Shown piece after piece: positions 17,877-26,892 of a DNA stretch of 64,000 nucleotides. The position numbers and the translations under genes were made by a program. The stretch comes from Salinivibrio sharmensis (GTDB taxonomy: Bacteria; Pseudomonadota; Gammaproteobacteria; Enterobacterales; Vibrionaceae), in the NCBI RefSeq assembly GCF_001995985.1, contig NZ_MUFC01000005.1:179251-243250 (forward strand), written 5' to 3'. The number at the start of each line of letters is the position of its first letter. Position 1 is the stretch's first letter. Below the pieces are notes generated by a model. It was not told the origin of the DNA. It searched no databases and worked only from the letters and a program-made list of their open reading frames with translations.

Positions 17877-19508
17877 ATGACAGACACTTTTGATACCTTA
17901 GCGCTGGATCTGGAAAGCCAAACCCAGCTTCTTTCTCGACTGCAATTTATCACTCGATTTAGCGCCAATCTGATCCAAGTCACCGGACCTGAAGGGGCTG
18001 GAAAAACCTGGCTCAGTGAGCGCTATATGGAGCAGTGGGCGGATGCTCACGTTCACGCCCTATTAGCGTGCCACACGGCACAAAGCGATGCACAACGTCG
18101 TGCAATCTTGCTACGACAAATTGTCAAAGATGGTGTCTTTAACGAGGCCGACCCGCTAATCGATAGCCTCACCATGATGCTCGATGGTGAAGGGTGTGAC
18201 GCCTTATTGGTGATTGATGATGCGCACCGTTTGACCCCAGGTTTGTTGTCTGAATTGTGGGCCTTGGTACAACACGCCCAGCACCAAGCCAATTGGCGTA
18301 TTAATGTGGTGCTTTTCGCGCTTCCTGGTAAGTTGAACAAGTGGCTTGGTCAGGTGTCTTATGGGCACGAGCAGAAACCGTTGGAATTGGAAATCTCTCC
18401 GCTTAATGACGGTGAGGCGGAGATGTTTATTGATGTATTGGCGGTGACCCAGCGTATCGGTGGTGAGAAAAAGAAGCAGTGGTTAGCCAAACTGGCCAAC
18501 CAAACCGTTTACCCCGGCACCATCATGGGAAAGGATAATCAGGAGACAGGCGCTGTGAGTAAAGATAAGAAAAAGCCCACGAGAAATAACAAACCCTTTT
18601 TGATGTTGGTATTGGCGGTGGTGCTGATGATTTTAGGGGCCGGCGTGATTTGGTGGGTGTTCCCCAGCCAACAGGGAGAGTCTGCCTCAGAGATGGTGCT
18701 CCCCGAGGGACTAAAAAATTTAGATGACCTGCTCAGTGAGCAGCAAGAACAAGATGTCACCGACCCCCAAACCGCAAGCCAAACGAGCGAACCATCGAGC
18801 CCGACTGCCACCGGTGAGAATCAAGATGATGTCACCCGCGCACAGTCACAGGCGGCAAACGGTTCGCGCGTCACAACAGGTTCTAGCGTCAATGAAGATC
18901 AAGCTAACTTGCCTGAAGACATTAATGGCGAAGGCCTCACTGTTGGTCGCAGTGATGAAGGGCAGCGAGTCGTGGTACCAGATGATGTGGTCGATGCCAT
19001 TATTGATGAGCAAGATGCTGGCGGGGACGGCACCGACGCGGTGGATGAGCCATTAGCTAGCGAAATCAGTGAGGCGGTGCCCGCACCAGCCGCTCCGCAA
19101 GCCTCAACGAGTGATACTGCTCAAGACGAACAAACAGCGAGTGAGGACCAGGCATCCACATCGGCTAATGGTGAGCAAGACGCCCGTGAGCAAGGAGCAC
19201 TGCCGCTCGTACCACAAGCGTTGCTCAATGTCTCAGCACAACGCTATGCGCTGCAACTGGCTGCGTTACAGTCACGCGCCGACGCGGTGGCGCTTATTGA
19301 AAACTATCAATTGGCTGATCGCGTACAGGTGTATCAAACACAGCGAAACAACGCGACCTGGTACATGGTCTTGCTGGGTGATTATGCCAGTGTGACTGAG
19401 GCACGTCGTGCTGAGCTCAACTTGGCGGATAATGTTCGTGCGTTGCAGCCTTTTGTGAAATCATTTAGTCAGATCCACCGCGAAATTAACCGAGCGAATG
19501 GCCAGTAA
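17877..19508 (+). CDS. damX: DamX: ATPase-like domain, membrane helix and SPOR domain
   Basis: A 543-residue cell-division protein. The N-terminal cytoplasmic region resembles an ExeA-type AAA ATPase, with Walker A GPEGAGKT (residues 37-44) and Walker B LLVIDDAH near residue 110. A transmembrane helix lies at about residues 238-260, followed by a long acidic low-complexity linker rich in Asp, Glu, Ser and Gln. A SPOR domain that binds denuded glycan strands at the septum spans about residues 452-530. E. coli DamX is shorter and lacks the full ATPase domain. The gene lies between aroB and dam. Confidence 0.9.
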   Translation: MTDTFDTLALDLESQTQLLSRLQFITRFSANLIQVTGPEGAGKTWLSERYMEQWADAHVHALLACHTAQSDAQRRAILLRQIVKDGVFNEADPLIDSLTMMLDGEGCDALLVIDDAHRLTPGLLSELWALVQHAQHQANWRINVVLFALPGKLNKWLGQVSYGHEQKPLELEISPLNDGEAEMFIDVLAVTQRIGGEKKKQWLAKLANQTVYPGTIMGKDNQETGAVSKDKKKPTRNNKPFLMLVLAVVLMILGAGVIWWVFPSQQGESASEMVLPEGLKNLDDLLSEQQEQDVTDPQTASQTSEPSSPTATGENQDDVTRAQSQAANGSRVTTGSSVNEDQANLPEDINGEGLTVGRSDEGQRVVVPDDVVDAIIDEQDAGGDGTDAVDEPLASEISEAVPAPAAPQASTSDTAQDEQTASEDQASTSANGEQDAREQGALPLVPQALLNVSAQRYALQLAALQSRADAVALIENYQLADRVQVYQTQRNNATWYMVLLGDYASVTEARRAELNLADNVRALQPFVKSFSQIHREINRANGQ

Positions 19509-19580
19509 AATCCGCTGATTGATGAAGCAAAATAGGGTACAATCCGCCCCTTTTCAGACCGCAGAGATAGACTAGGGGCA

Positions 19581-20411
19581 ATGAGAAAGCATCGTGCGTT
19601 TCTAAAGTGGGCAGGTGGTAAATACTCACTGGTCGATGATATTCGCCGTCATCTTCCCGAGGGGAACACACTGATCGAGCCTTTTGTCGGTGCCGGATCG
19701 GTATTTCTCAATACCGATTATGACCACTATATCTTGGCGGATATCAACCCTGATTTGATCAATCTGTACAACATTATCAAACAAACGCCTTCACGGTTTG
19801 TGACGGATGCGCGCGCGTTTTTTTGCCAAGAGTACAACCAAAAAGAGCGCTATTTGGATGTGCGCCGTGAGTTTAATCTCACCACGGATCCCTACCTGCG
19901 CTCGTTGTTTTTTCTCTACATGAATCGCCACGGTTTCAATGGCTTGTGTCGCTATAACAAAAAAGGCGGCTTTAATGTGCCGTTTGGATCCTATAAAAAA
20001 CCTTACTTTCCAGAAAAAGAGCTGGCGATTTTTGCTGAGAAAGCCCAGCGAGCGGAATTTGTCTGTGAGGGGTATGCAGAAAGCTTTGCCCGAGCGAGCA
20101 AAGGCGATGTGATTTACTGTGATCCTCCCTACGCACCGTTAACCGCGACGGCAAACTTTACCACTTATGCCACCAATGGCTTCACGCTCGATGATCAAGC
20201 CTTGTTGGCCGAGCATGCCGAACAAGCTTCCGTCAGTCAGGGGATCCCGGTTCTTATTTCCAATCATGACACACCGTACACCCGCCGCTTATACCGTGGC
20301 GCATCATTTAATGTGGTGAAAGTGAAACGTACCATCAGCCGTAATGGCCAAGGTCGCAATAAAGTGGACGAATTACTGGCATTATTCGCACCGCAACCCT
20401 CGACCCCATAA
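19581..20411 (+). CDS. dam: DNA adenine methyltransferase (GATC)
   Basis: A 276-residue N6-adenine methyltransferase acting on GATC, with roles in mismatch repair, replication timing and gene control. It has FLKWAGGKYSL at residues 7-17, the AdoMet-binding loop FVGAGSVF, ADINPDLINLY and the catalytic D181-P-P-Y184 motif. The arrangement and length match E. coli Dam (278 residues). It lies 72 bp after damX in the conserved aroKB-damX-dam-rpe order. Confidence 0.96.
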   Translation: MRKHRAFLKWAGGKYSLVDDIRRHLPEGNTLIEPFVGAGSVFLNTDYDHYILADINPDLINLYNIIKQTPSRFVTDARAFFCQEYNQKERYLDVRREFNLTTDPYLRSLFFLYMNRHGFNGLCRYNKKGGFNVPFGSYKKPYFPEKELAIFAEKAQRAEFVCEGYAESFARASKGDVIYCDPPYAPLTATANFTTYATNGFTLDDQALLAEHAEQASVSQGIPVLISNHDTPYTRRLYRGASFNVVKVKRTISRNGQGRNKVDELLALFAPQPSTP

Positions 20412-20442
20412 GCGCTCTGGCAGGTGTTGTCGCTTGCCGACA

Positions 20443-20631
20443 TTAGGTCACGAGGCTGACTAGTGCTAGCAAGACGGCGATAAATACACCGATCATGACC
20501 ACGCCAGTGATGATATACGCCGCCGGCGAATCATGGCCAAAATCTCTTTCGCGATTTTGTTGCGATTGGACGCCAAACAATGCTGCGATGACGCTCTTCA
20601 TTACGTCAGTGAGTCTAGGTTTGTTTCCCAT
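20443..20631 (-). CDS. DUF2970 family small membrane protein
   Basis: A 62-residue protein of the DUF2970 family, with no known function. It starts MGNKPRLTDVMKSVIAALFG and has a conserved N-terminal amphipathic segment. A polar middle QSQQNRERDF and one C-terminal transmembrane helix at about residues 38-60 follow. The reading frame extends 41 codons upstream, but ATG at 20631 has a strong GGAGGCAAG ribosome-binding site. It is the only gene on the minus strand between dam and rpe, interrupting the otherwise conserved order. Confidence 0.8.
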   Translation of the reverse strand: MGNKPRLTDVMKSVIAALFGVQSQQNRERDFGHDSPAAYIITGVVMIGVFIAVLLALVSLVT

Positions 20632-20781
20632 CTTGCCTCCTTTTCTGGCGCCTCTGTTTACTCTAGTTAACCCCGCAAGACTTGTCAGTGTCAGCGATGA
20701 GAAAACCGCGAACGGGTAAGACTTCATGGCTAAGATCGGGTAGAATTGCGGCAACTTTTTGGTAATTGAGGCGACCGCACT

Positions 20782-21456
20782 ATGAAGGATTTTTTGATTG
20801 CGCCATCGATTTTATCTGCCGATTTTGCGCGACTAGGTGAAGAAGTGGAAAACGTACTCGCCGCGGGTGCGGATGTGGTTCACTTCGATGTGATGGACAA
20901 TCACTATGTGCCTAACTTAACCTTTGGTGCGCCTGTTTGTCAGGCGTTGCGAGACTATGGCATTACCGCCCCGATAGATGTCCACTTAATGGTTAAGCCG
21001 GTTGATCGGATTATTCCTGATTTTGCCAAAGCCGGTGCGAGTATGGTGACGTTTCATGCCGAGGCTAGCGAGCATATCGATCGCACGTTACAACTGATCA
21101 AAGAGCATGACATGAAGGCGGGCTTGGTCTTTAACCCTGCCACGCCATTGCACCATCTCGATTACGTGATGGACAAGTTAGATATGATCTTGCTGATGTC
21201 GGTCAACCCAGGGTTCGGCGGACAGTCATTTATCCCTACCACGCTTGATAAACTGCGGGCAGTGCGTGAGCGTATTGATGCCAGCGGTCGAGATATTCGC
21301 CTTGAAATCGACGGCGGAGTAAAAGCCAACAATATTGCTGACGTGGCGGCGGCCGGCGCGGATATGTTTGTCGCGGGCTCCGCCATTTTTGGTCAGCCTG
21401 ATTACAAAGTAGCCATTGATGAAATGCGTGCTGAACTCGCAAAAGTAGAAAGGTAA
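20782..21456 (+). CDS. rpe: Ribulose-phosphate 3-epimerase
   Basis: A 224-residue TIM-barrel enzyme interconverting ribulose 5-phosphate and xylulose 5-phosphate in the pentose phosphate pathway. Signature segments include [31 protein letters not shown] (metal-binding His and Asp), VDVHLM-type [17 protein letters not shown] and LEIDGGV. The sequence is full length with no anomalies. gph begins 9 bp later. Confidence 0.97.
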   Translation: MKDFLIAPSILSADFARLGEEVENVLAAGADVVHFDVMDNHYVPNLTFGAPVCQALRDYGITAPIDVHLMVKPVDRIIPDFAKAGASMVTFHAEASEHIDRTLQLIKEHDMKAGLVFNPATPLHHLDYVMDKLDMILLMSVNPGFGGQSFIPTTLDKLRAVRERIDASGRDIRLEIDGGVKANNIADVAAAGADMFVAGSAIFGQPDYKVAIDEMRAELAKVER

Positions 21457-21465
21457 TGAAGTAGT

Positions 21466-22146
21466 ATGAGCCTGCGTTATATTGCATTTGATTTAGACGG
21501 CACCTTGGTAGATAGCGTGCCAGATTTGACCCAAGCGCTACAGATGATGCTGGCAGACTTGGACAGACCCACGGTGAGCGTGGCCGAGGTGACCGGCTGG
21601 ATTGGCAACGGTGCCGATATCATGATCCGTCGCGCCTTGTCGCGCGCCCACGCGCATGACCCAGATTTAGACCCTTCGCTGGTGGCACAGGCCCGAGAGC
21701 GCTTCAATTTCCATTATGAAAACAATGGGCACGAAAAAACAGTACTGTATGCTGGGGTAAAAGACACCTTGAATCACTTGCACCAGCAGGGGTATCAACT
21801 GGGGGTAGTCACCAACAAACCCTATGCGTTTGTGCCAGCGATTTTAGCTGATTTAGGCTTGGCCGAGTTATTTACCGATGTGATTGGCGGTGATACTTTG
21901 TCGACCAGCAAGCCCGATCCCGAAGGCCTTCATCTACTGCGCGATAAACATGAGCTCACCAATGCCCAGATGTTGATGGTCGGCGATTCAAAAAATGATA
22001 TCTTGGCGGCACACAATGCGGCTATCGCTTCTGTGGGGCTGACGTATGGCTACAACTATGGTGAGCCAATCAGTGACAGCCGACCCACGTATGTGCTGGA
22101 TCATTTCAGTGAGTTAGTGTCAGTGGTTACTAACCACACCGTATAA
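21466..22146 (+). CDS. gph: Phosphoglycolate phosphatase
   Basis: A 226-residue HAD-superfamily hydrolase that removes phosphate from 2-phosphoglycolate, a by-product of DNA 3'-phosphoglycolate repair. Motif I is F-D9-L-D11-G-T-L, motif II is VVTNKP, and motif IV is VGDSKNDILAA. A helical cap lies at about residues 20-95. The gene is located between rpe and trpS as in E. coli, and the three genes probably form one transcript. Confidence 0.95.
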   Translation: MSLRYIAFDLDGTLVDSVPDLTQALQMMLADLDRPTVSVAEVTGWIGNGADIMIRRALSRAHAHDPDLDPSLVAQARERFNFHYENNGHEKTVLYAGVKDTLNHLHQQGYQLGVVTNKPYAFVPAILADLGLAELFTDVIGGDTLSTSKPDPEGLHLLRDKHELTNAQMLMVGDSKNDILAAHNAAIASVGLTYGYNYGEPISDSRPTYVLDHFSELVSVVTNHTV

Positions 22147-22205
22147 CGCAGTAAACAAGCAATTAGATCGCCCCTAAGGGCAGTATGTAAAGGAATCAAA
22201 TCATC

Positions 22206-23219
22206 ATGAGTCAATCTTCAAAACCCATTGTATTGAGTGGTGTGCAGCCCTCTGGCGAGTTAAGTATTGGTAACTATCTGGGCGCGCTGCGTCAGTGGGA
22301 ACAGATGCAAGATGATTATGATTGCCAATATTGCGTGGTGGATTTACATGCGATCACCGTCCACCAGGATGCTGACGCGTTACGCGAAGCCACGCTTGAT
22401 GCCTTAGCCCTTTGCTTGGCGGTGGGGGTGAGCCCAGAAAAAAGTAACCTGTTTGTGCAGTCACACGTGCCTGAGCACGCGCAACTGAGCTGGGTCCTTA
22501 ACTGTTACACCCAAATGGGTGAGCTAAACCGGATGACCCAGTTCAAAGATAAGTCGCAGCGCCATGCTGAGAACATTAACGCGGGATTGTTTAGTTATCC
22601 GGTATTGATGGCGGCAGACATTCTTTTGTATCAAACCAACCAGGTGCCCGTTGGTCATGACCAAAAGCAACACCTGGAGTTGGCGCGTGATGTGGCGACT
22701 CGCTTTAACAATCGTTATGGCGATGTATTTGTGCTCCCAGAGCCTTATACACCCGACGTCAATGCCCGGGTAATGAGCCTGCAAGATCCGACCAAAAAAA
22801 TGTCTAAATCGGACGATAATCGCAACAATGTGATTGGTTTGCTGGAAGACCCTAAAGTGATCGCGAAAAAAATTAAACGTGCGGTCACTGACTCCGAAGA
22901 GCCACCACGGGTGCGTTTCGATATTGCGCAAAAGCCAGGGGTGTCTAATCTGCTTGGATTATTGTCGGGCGCCACGGGTGAGTCGATTGACGCGCTCGAG
23001 CAAGCCTACGAGGGCAAGATGTACGGGCATTTGAAAAAGGATACCGCAGACGCGGTGGTCGCTATGCTTGAGCCGTTGCAAGCGCGTTATCACGAGTACC
23101 GAGCCGATCGCGCATTGCTTGATAGTGTGATGCAAAAAGGGGCTGCTCATGCCTCGGCGCGCGCGCAAGAGACATTGCGCAAAGTCTATGACGCAGTGGG
23201 CTTTGTTCCTCGCGTATAG
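22206..23219 (+). CDS. trpS: Tryptophanyl-tRNA synthetase
   Basis: A 337-residue class I aminoacyl-tRNA synthetase that charges tRNA-Trp. The HIGH-equivalent motif is in [16 protein letters not shown] and the KMSKS loop is at residues 198-202. DLHAITV and the [10 protein letters not shown] segment are also typical. The length fits the family (334 in E. coli). AAGGAATC precedes the ATG. A terminator follows 22 bp after the stop. Confidence 0.97.
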   Translation: MSQSSKPIVLSGVQPSGELSIGNYLGALRQWEQMQDDYDCQYCVVDLHAITVHQDADALREATLDALALCLAVGVSPEKSNLFVQSHVPEHAQLSWVLNCYTQMGELNRMTQFKDKSQRHAENINAGLFSYPVLMAADILLYQTNQVPVGHDQKQHLELARDVATRFNNRYGDVFVLPEPYTPDVNARVMSLQDPTKKMSKSDDNRNNVIGLLEDPKVIAKKIKRAVTDSEEPPRVRFDIAQKPGVSNLLGLLSGATGESIDALEQAYEGKMYGHLKKDTADAVVAMLEPLQARYHEYRADRALLDSVMQKGAAHASARAQETLRKVYDAVGFVPRV

Positions 23220-23240
23220 CACGTCACTAAACGATGGCAA

Positions 23241-23273
23241 AAGCAGCGGGTGAAAGCTCGCTGCTTTTTTTTT
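23241..23273 (+). terminator. Terminator after trpS
   Basis: Stem AGCAGCG/CGCTGCT with a 10-nt loop, followed by eight consecutive T residues. It ends the rpe-gph-trpS transcript. Confidence 0.88.
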
Positions 23274-23419
23274 AACATAACTGAACCAGCTTCTCACTTC
23301 TAATTACTTCATCAATAATCGCTGATTCCGGTGCGATTCATATCACGTCATATCCTGTACCTATCATGAATAATACACTCGATTTTCGAGTAAACACTCA
23401 ATTACGTGAAGGAACAGGT

Positions 23420-25768
23420 ATGAAAAAGCCAATGATGTGGTCACCGCTTGCGCTGGTAATGGCGGGGATTGCACTGCCCGCGGCGGCAAAAGCGCCACTT
23501 ACCGAGAACTACCAATGTGGGGTGACCACTCCGACCCCCATTTATGCCATTCAAGGTGATGGTGCACGGAGCCCGCTCGTCCCAGATGGCCAATATAGCT
23601 CAGACAAAACCTATGCCGTACAAGGGGTGGTGACGGCGATCACCCAAGGCCTATACAAAGGGGTCTGGATTCAAGATCCGCAAGGCGATGGTAACCCGGC
23701 AACGTCCGACGGATTGTTTGTCTATTTGCGTGACGCGCAAGATTTAGACTTGGTGCCCGGTGATACGCTTTGTGCCAGCGGGAAAATTAAAGAGTACTAC
23801 GGCCATACCCAGCTAGGTGTCACGGACGGACAGGTAGCAAAGGGGGCTTACCAAGGTGACGTGCTACCCACTGCTATCCGTGTGGGGGCCGAGGAAACCC
23901 TCGATCAGGCACTGGAGCGCTATGAAGGCATGAAGGTGACCATGGACGCTGACAGTGAATTAGTGATCACCCGTAATTTCGGTTTTGATTACGATGCGTT
24001 CCGTAACAACATGGTGTTATCGCATCAGGCCCCTTTGTATAAACCGACACAATGGCATCCAGCGTTAACACCAGGTGCTGAGGCGCTGGCAGAGAAAAAT
24101 GCCCAAAACCAGCTTTATATTGAAACCGATAAAAAAGCGAAAGATGGCGAGATCCCGTACTTCCCTGGCCTCGATGCCGAGCAAGGCTATTTGCGGATTG
24201 GCGATCGCATCGAACGGTTAAGTGGTGTGCTGGGCTATAGCTACAGCCAGTATCGTCTGGTGGCGACTAACACCATCACCGCTGGGGATATTGTGCATCG
24301 CAATGACCGTCAAGCGGCGCCTAAAGCGGTACCAGGCACAGATATTAAGGTCGCGAGCTTTAATGTGCTTAACTACTTTACTAGCGCCAGTGCAGTCGGT
24401 GGCCCACTCAATGTCACTTGCGAGGATCAGGCGGATGCCGATGCAAACCGCGGCTGTAATCGCGGGGCAAAAACGGCGGCTGAGTTTGAACTGCAACGCG
24501 CGAAAATCGTTAACGCGTTGACGGCAATGGATGCTGATATCGTTGGGCTGATGGAGATTGAAAACAACGGCTTTGCAGCGGGTAGTGCCATCGATGATCT
24601 GGTGACTCAACTTAACGCCCAGTTTGCAGATCCCCGTGATCACTACCAATTTGTTGAGCCGAGTGAGGCGGAGAAAACCCAAGGCGCTTACTTTGGCTCT
24701 GATGCCATCATGGTCGGCATGATTTATCGTCCGGCGACAGTCGCATTAGCAGGTGATGCTCAGGCTATCCCAATGCCGGAACAGCATATCAGTGGCGAAA
24801 GCCCAGACGGAGAAACCAAGACACTCGACAAATACCAGCGTGATAGCTTGATCCAACGCTTTATTATCAATGATCAACCTTTGAATGTGGTGGTGAATCA
24901 TTTTAAATCAAAGGGCTCGGGCTGTTATGAAGATTGGATTGCCGGCGAGTTTGATAGTGAAACGGCTGATCTGCAGGGGCGTTGCAATGAGTTCCGCGTC
25001 TCGGCGGCGGTGGCATTAGGTGAGCGATTAGACACCGTAGATGGCGATGTCCTGATCTTGGGTGACCTAAATGCGTACGCCAAAGAAGATCCTGTTCGTG
25101 TGCTGACGGACTATCAGCGTCGCGAGGGGCAGCGCGACATTCTCACCGCTGCGGGCACCGAAATTCGTGGTGTGCCTATGCATGCAACCGGCCAACCCGT
25201 GGAAGAGGGATTGGGGTATACCAATCTGGCCACCGACTGGTTAGGGGACAAAGCCTATTCATATTCGTTCTCGGGTGAGCTGGGTGCGTTAGATCATGCT
25301 TTGGCCAATGCCAGCTTGGCGAGCAAAGTGGTTGGCGTGGAAGAGTGGCACATTAACTCGGTAGAAAGCACGCTGTTTGAATATAGCCGCAAATATACCG
25401 GCGATTTGGTGAAATCGGACAATGCGTTCTCATCCTCCGACCACGACCCTGTCTTGATCTCGCTTGACTACCCAGAGCCTGTGGTGCCTGTTTCTGTGAC
25501 CGTGAACAATCGCAGCATTTTACCGATTGTGCCGCTGCTTAATGGGCAAAAAAGCCCGGCTCATGCGTGGATGAAATGGCGCGCGACGCGCACGTTCAAC
25601 CAAGCCAGTCCTTTGGTTCAATCCTTGGAGTTAACCGCAGATGACCGTATCGCGGTGTCGGTAAAAGCCTTGGGGCTGTTCCCTGTTTATTGTGGTCGTG
25701 CGCCTGCCGATACGCCGATGACAGTGACATACACTGGCTTTCGCTGTCAGTTAACTATAACGTATTAA
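23420..25768 (+). CDS. Secreted ExeM/Xds-type endonuclease/exonuclease
   Basis: A 782-residue exported nuclease of the ExeM/NucH/Xds family, used by vibrios to degrade extracellular DNA. A signal peptide ends near ALPAAAKA. The N-terminal half has OB-like/LTD folds (VQGVVTAITQGLYKGVWIQD). The C-terminal half is an endonuclease/exonuclease/phosphatase domain starting KVASFNVLNYF near residue 310, with GLMEIENNG, GDLNAYAKEDP near 548 and SSDHDPVLISL near 672. ATG at 23420 is preceded by AAGGAACAGG; the upstream in-frame ATG at 23366 lacks a signal-peptide fit. The protein ends without a visible GlyGly-CTERM sorting tail, and the DNA beyond its stop changes to AT-rich composition. Confidence 0.87.
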   Translation: MKKPMMWSPLALVMAGIALPAAAKAPLTENYQCGVTTPTPIYAIQGDGARSPLVPDGQYSSDKTYAVQGVVTAITQGLYKGVWIQDPQGDGNPATSDGLFVYLRDAQDLDLVPGDTLCASGKIKEYYGHTQLGVTDGQVAKGAYQGDVLPTAIRVGAEETLDQALERYEGMKVTMDADSELVITRNFGFDYDAFRNNMVLSHQAPLYKPTQWHPALTPGAEALAEKNAQNQLYIETDKKAKDGEIPYFPGLDAEQGYLRIGDRIERLSGVLGYSYSQYRLVATNTITAGDIVHRNDRQAAPKAVPGTDIKVASFNVLNYFTSASAVGGPLNVTCEDQADADANRGCNRGAKTAAEFELQRAKIVNALTAMDADIVGLMEIENNGFAAGSAIDDLVTQLNAQFADPRDHYQFVEPSEAEKTQGAYFGSDAIMVGMIYRPATVALAGDAQAIPMPEQHISGESPDGETKTLDKYQRDSLIQRFIINDQPLNVVVNHFKSKGSGCYEDWIAGEFDSETADLQGRCNEFRVSAAVALGERLDTVDGDVLILGDLNAYAKEDPVRVLTDYQRREGQRDILTAAGTEIRGVPMHATGQPVEEGLGYTNLATDWLGDKAYSYSFSGELGALDHALANASLASKVVGVEEWHINSVESTLFEYSRKYTGDLVKSDNAFSSSDHDPVLISLDYPEPVVPVSVTVNNRSILPIVPLLNGQKSPAHAWMKWRATRTFNQASPLVQSLELTADDRIAVSVKALGLFPVYCGRAPADTPMTVTYTGFRCQLTITY

Positions 25769-26411
25769 TACAGTTGGTAATATTTATTAAATGATTTTTC
25801 TACTCTGATAATGGGCTATCTCGTATCACTGCCAGGTTGTTGGGTTCTGCGTTAAAGTCTTCAGCAACTTGGTAGTGAAATATGCGTAAGCATGGTGGGA
25901 ATAACTACGTTTGTGGGTAAATCTTTATCTTGAAATTGAGGGTCTTATGCATGAAATTAATTATATAGTTTACCAAAATATTCACGCCGAAAGATTGATC
26001 AATCTAGGTTATACTAAAACTTGCAATTAGGTATTTATGAGTGGGTGTAAAATCGAGTTACCCACTGTGAATTAATGCTACTGACTAACTATCAGGAAGG
26101 TGGCCAACCTCGAAATGAAGCCGTAAACACACTGAAATTATGTAGGTTGGTAGCAAGAAAAAGGAACATAGAGAATCACCATCGCTTTACCTAAAAATCA
26201 AGCATATAGATGCAGGCAGTCGCTCAAATCACTATTAGCACCGTGCGGATATAACACTCATGTTGACGAGAATTTGGGGAAGATCCTTAACGCTATATAC
26301 CCAATATCGCAGTAATGAAAGAAGATAAAAATTAGGCATATGGGTGAAGTACTAAGATTAGTGTTTGGCGGTAAAAAACCACTTTTAAAATCCGTATGCT
26401 AAATGAAGAAC
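25769..26411. other. AT-rich gene-poor segment after the nuclease gene
   Basis: No credible gene is visible in these 643 bp. Two hairpins can be read: AGTGGGT/ACCCACT at 26040-26066, and CCAACCT/AGGTTGG at 26104-26150 with a long loop. An open stretch of about 45 codons ends at the TAA at 26313-26315 (…LNAIYPISQ) but has no start or recognised relative. The composition matches the accessory DNA to the right rather than the nuclease gene to the left. Confidence 0.5.
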
Positions 26412-26753
26412 TTATTCACTATCTGCTTTTTGTTGACAATCGTCATTTCTTTTTTTTAATAGCTGGGCGAACTCTAGCAAAAGATCTTGATCCTGCTCTA
26501 GTAGAGTAATGAATATCGCGTTTAAGGCAGACTGCTTAACATTTCCCCTACATTCTTCAACATGCTGAAAAACATCTGTGAGCTGATAGTCGAGCGCTTC
26601 CGCTATTTTGTAGAGCAAGTCCAGGCTAGGTCTTGCCTTATCCCTCTCTATTCTTGATAGGTTGCCTACGTGTGAATCTACTCGCTCTGCTAGCGCTGCT
26701 AATGTTATACCTTTGTTCTCTCTTAATCTGCGTAGTGACTGGCCTAAACTCAT
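26412..26753 (-). CDS. XRE-family HTH transcriptional regulator
   Basis: A 113-residue regulator with a Cro/C1-type helix-turn-helix at residues 5-60 (LRRLRENKGITLAALAERV, then HVGNLSRIERDKARPSLDLL). A helical C-terminal part that may oligomerise follows (ALNAIFITLLEQDQDLLLEF). It resembles small XRE repressors of mobile or accessory DNA. It is divergent from the degenerate EAL gene, and TTTTACAC repeats lie between them, so it probably controls itself and that neighbour. The ligand and targets are unknown. Confidence 0.85.
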   Translation of the reverse strand: MSLGQSLRRLRENKGITLAALAERVDSHVGNLSRIERDKARPSLDLLYKIAEALDYQLTDVFQHVEECRGNVKQSALNAIFITLLEQDQDLLLEFAQLLKKRNDDCQQKADSE

Positions 26754-26767
26754 AGAACACTCTACTG

Positions 26768-26802
26768 TTTTACACTCGATTAGAGAGATTTTACACGTAA
26801 AA
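26768..26802. promoter_or_regulatory. Candidate operator for the XRE regulator
   Basis: TTTTACAC occurs at 26768-26775 and again at 26789-26796, exactly 21 bp apart (two helical turns). The second copy is part of a perfect inverted repeat TTTTAC-AC-GTAAAA (26789-26802). The sites lie 15-50 bp before the XRE start and just upstream of the divergent promoter. The assignment is by position and symmetry only. Confidence 0.45.
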
Positions 26803-26824
26803 AGGTATTTTTGACATCAAGTAC

Positions 26825-26853
26825 TTGCAAACAGGCTTAATAGTGCCTATAAA
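26825..26853 (+). promoter_or_regulatory. Sigma-70 promoter of the EAL-like gene
   Basis: TTGCAA (26825-26830) and TATAAA (26848-26853) are separated by 17 bp, with transcription expected near 26860, about 33 bp before the gene start. A TTGACA at 26811-26816 lacks a well-spaced -10 box. Confidence 0.5.
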
Positions 26854-26892
26854 GCATAATATGTTTTATTGTGTGCTTTTTATGCACATTAA

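Noticed and set aside
23366..23419. Earlier ATG for the secreted nuclease
   Set aside because: It would bury the signal peptide behind 18 polar residues, whereas the ATG at 23420 has a ribosome-binding site and a proper signal.
26180..26315. Open stretch of about 45 codons ending LNAIYPISQ as a gene
   Set aside because: No start codon with a ribosome-binding site and no recognised relative; this length is common in AT-rich DNA.
26811..26842. TTGACA/TAATAG as the EAL-gene promoter
   Set aside because: The spacer is 21 bp; the TTGCAA/TATAAA pair downstream has 17 bp and fits better.
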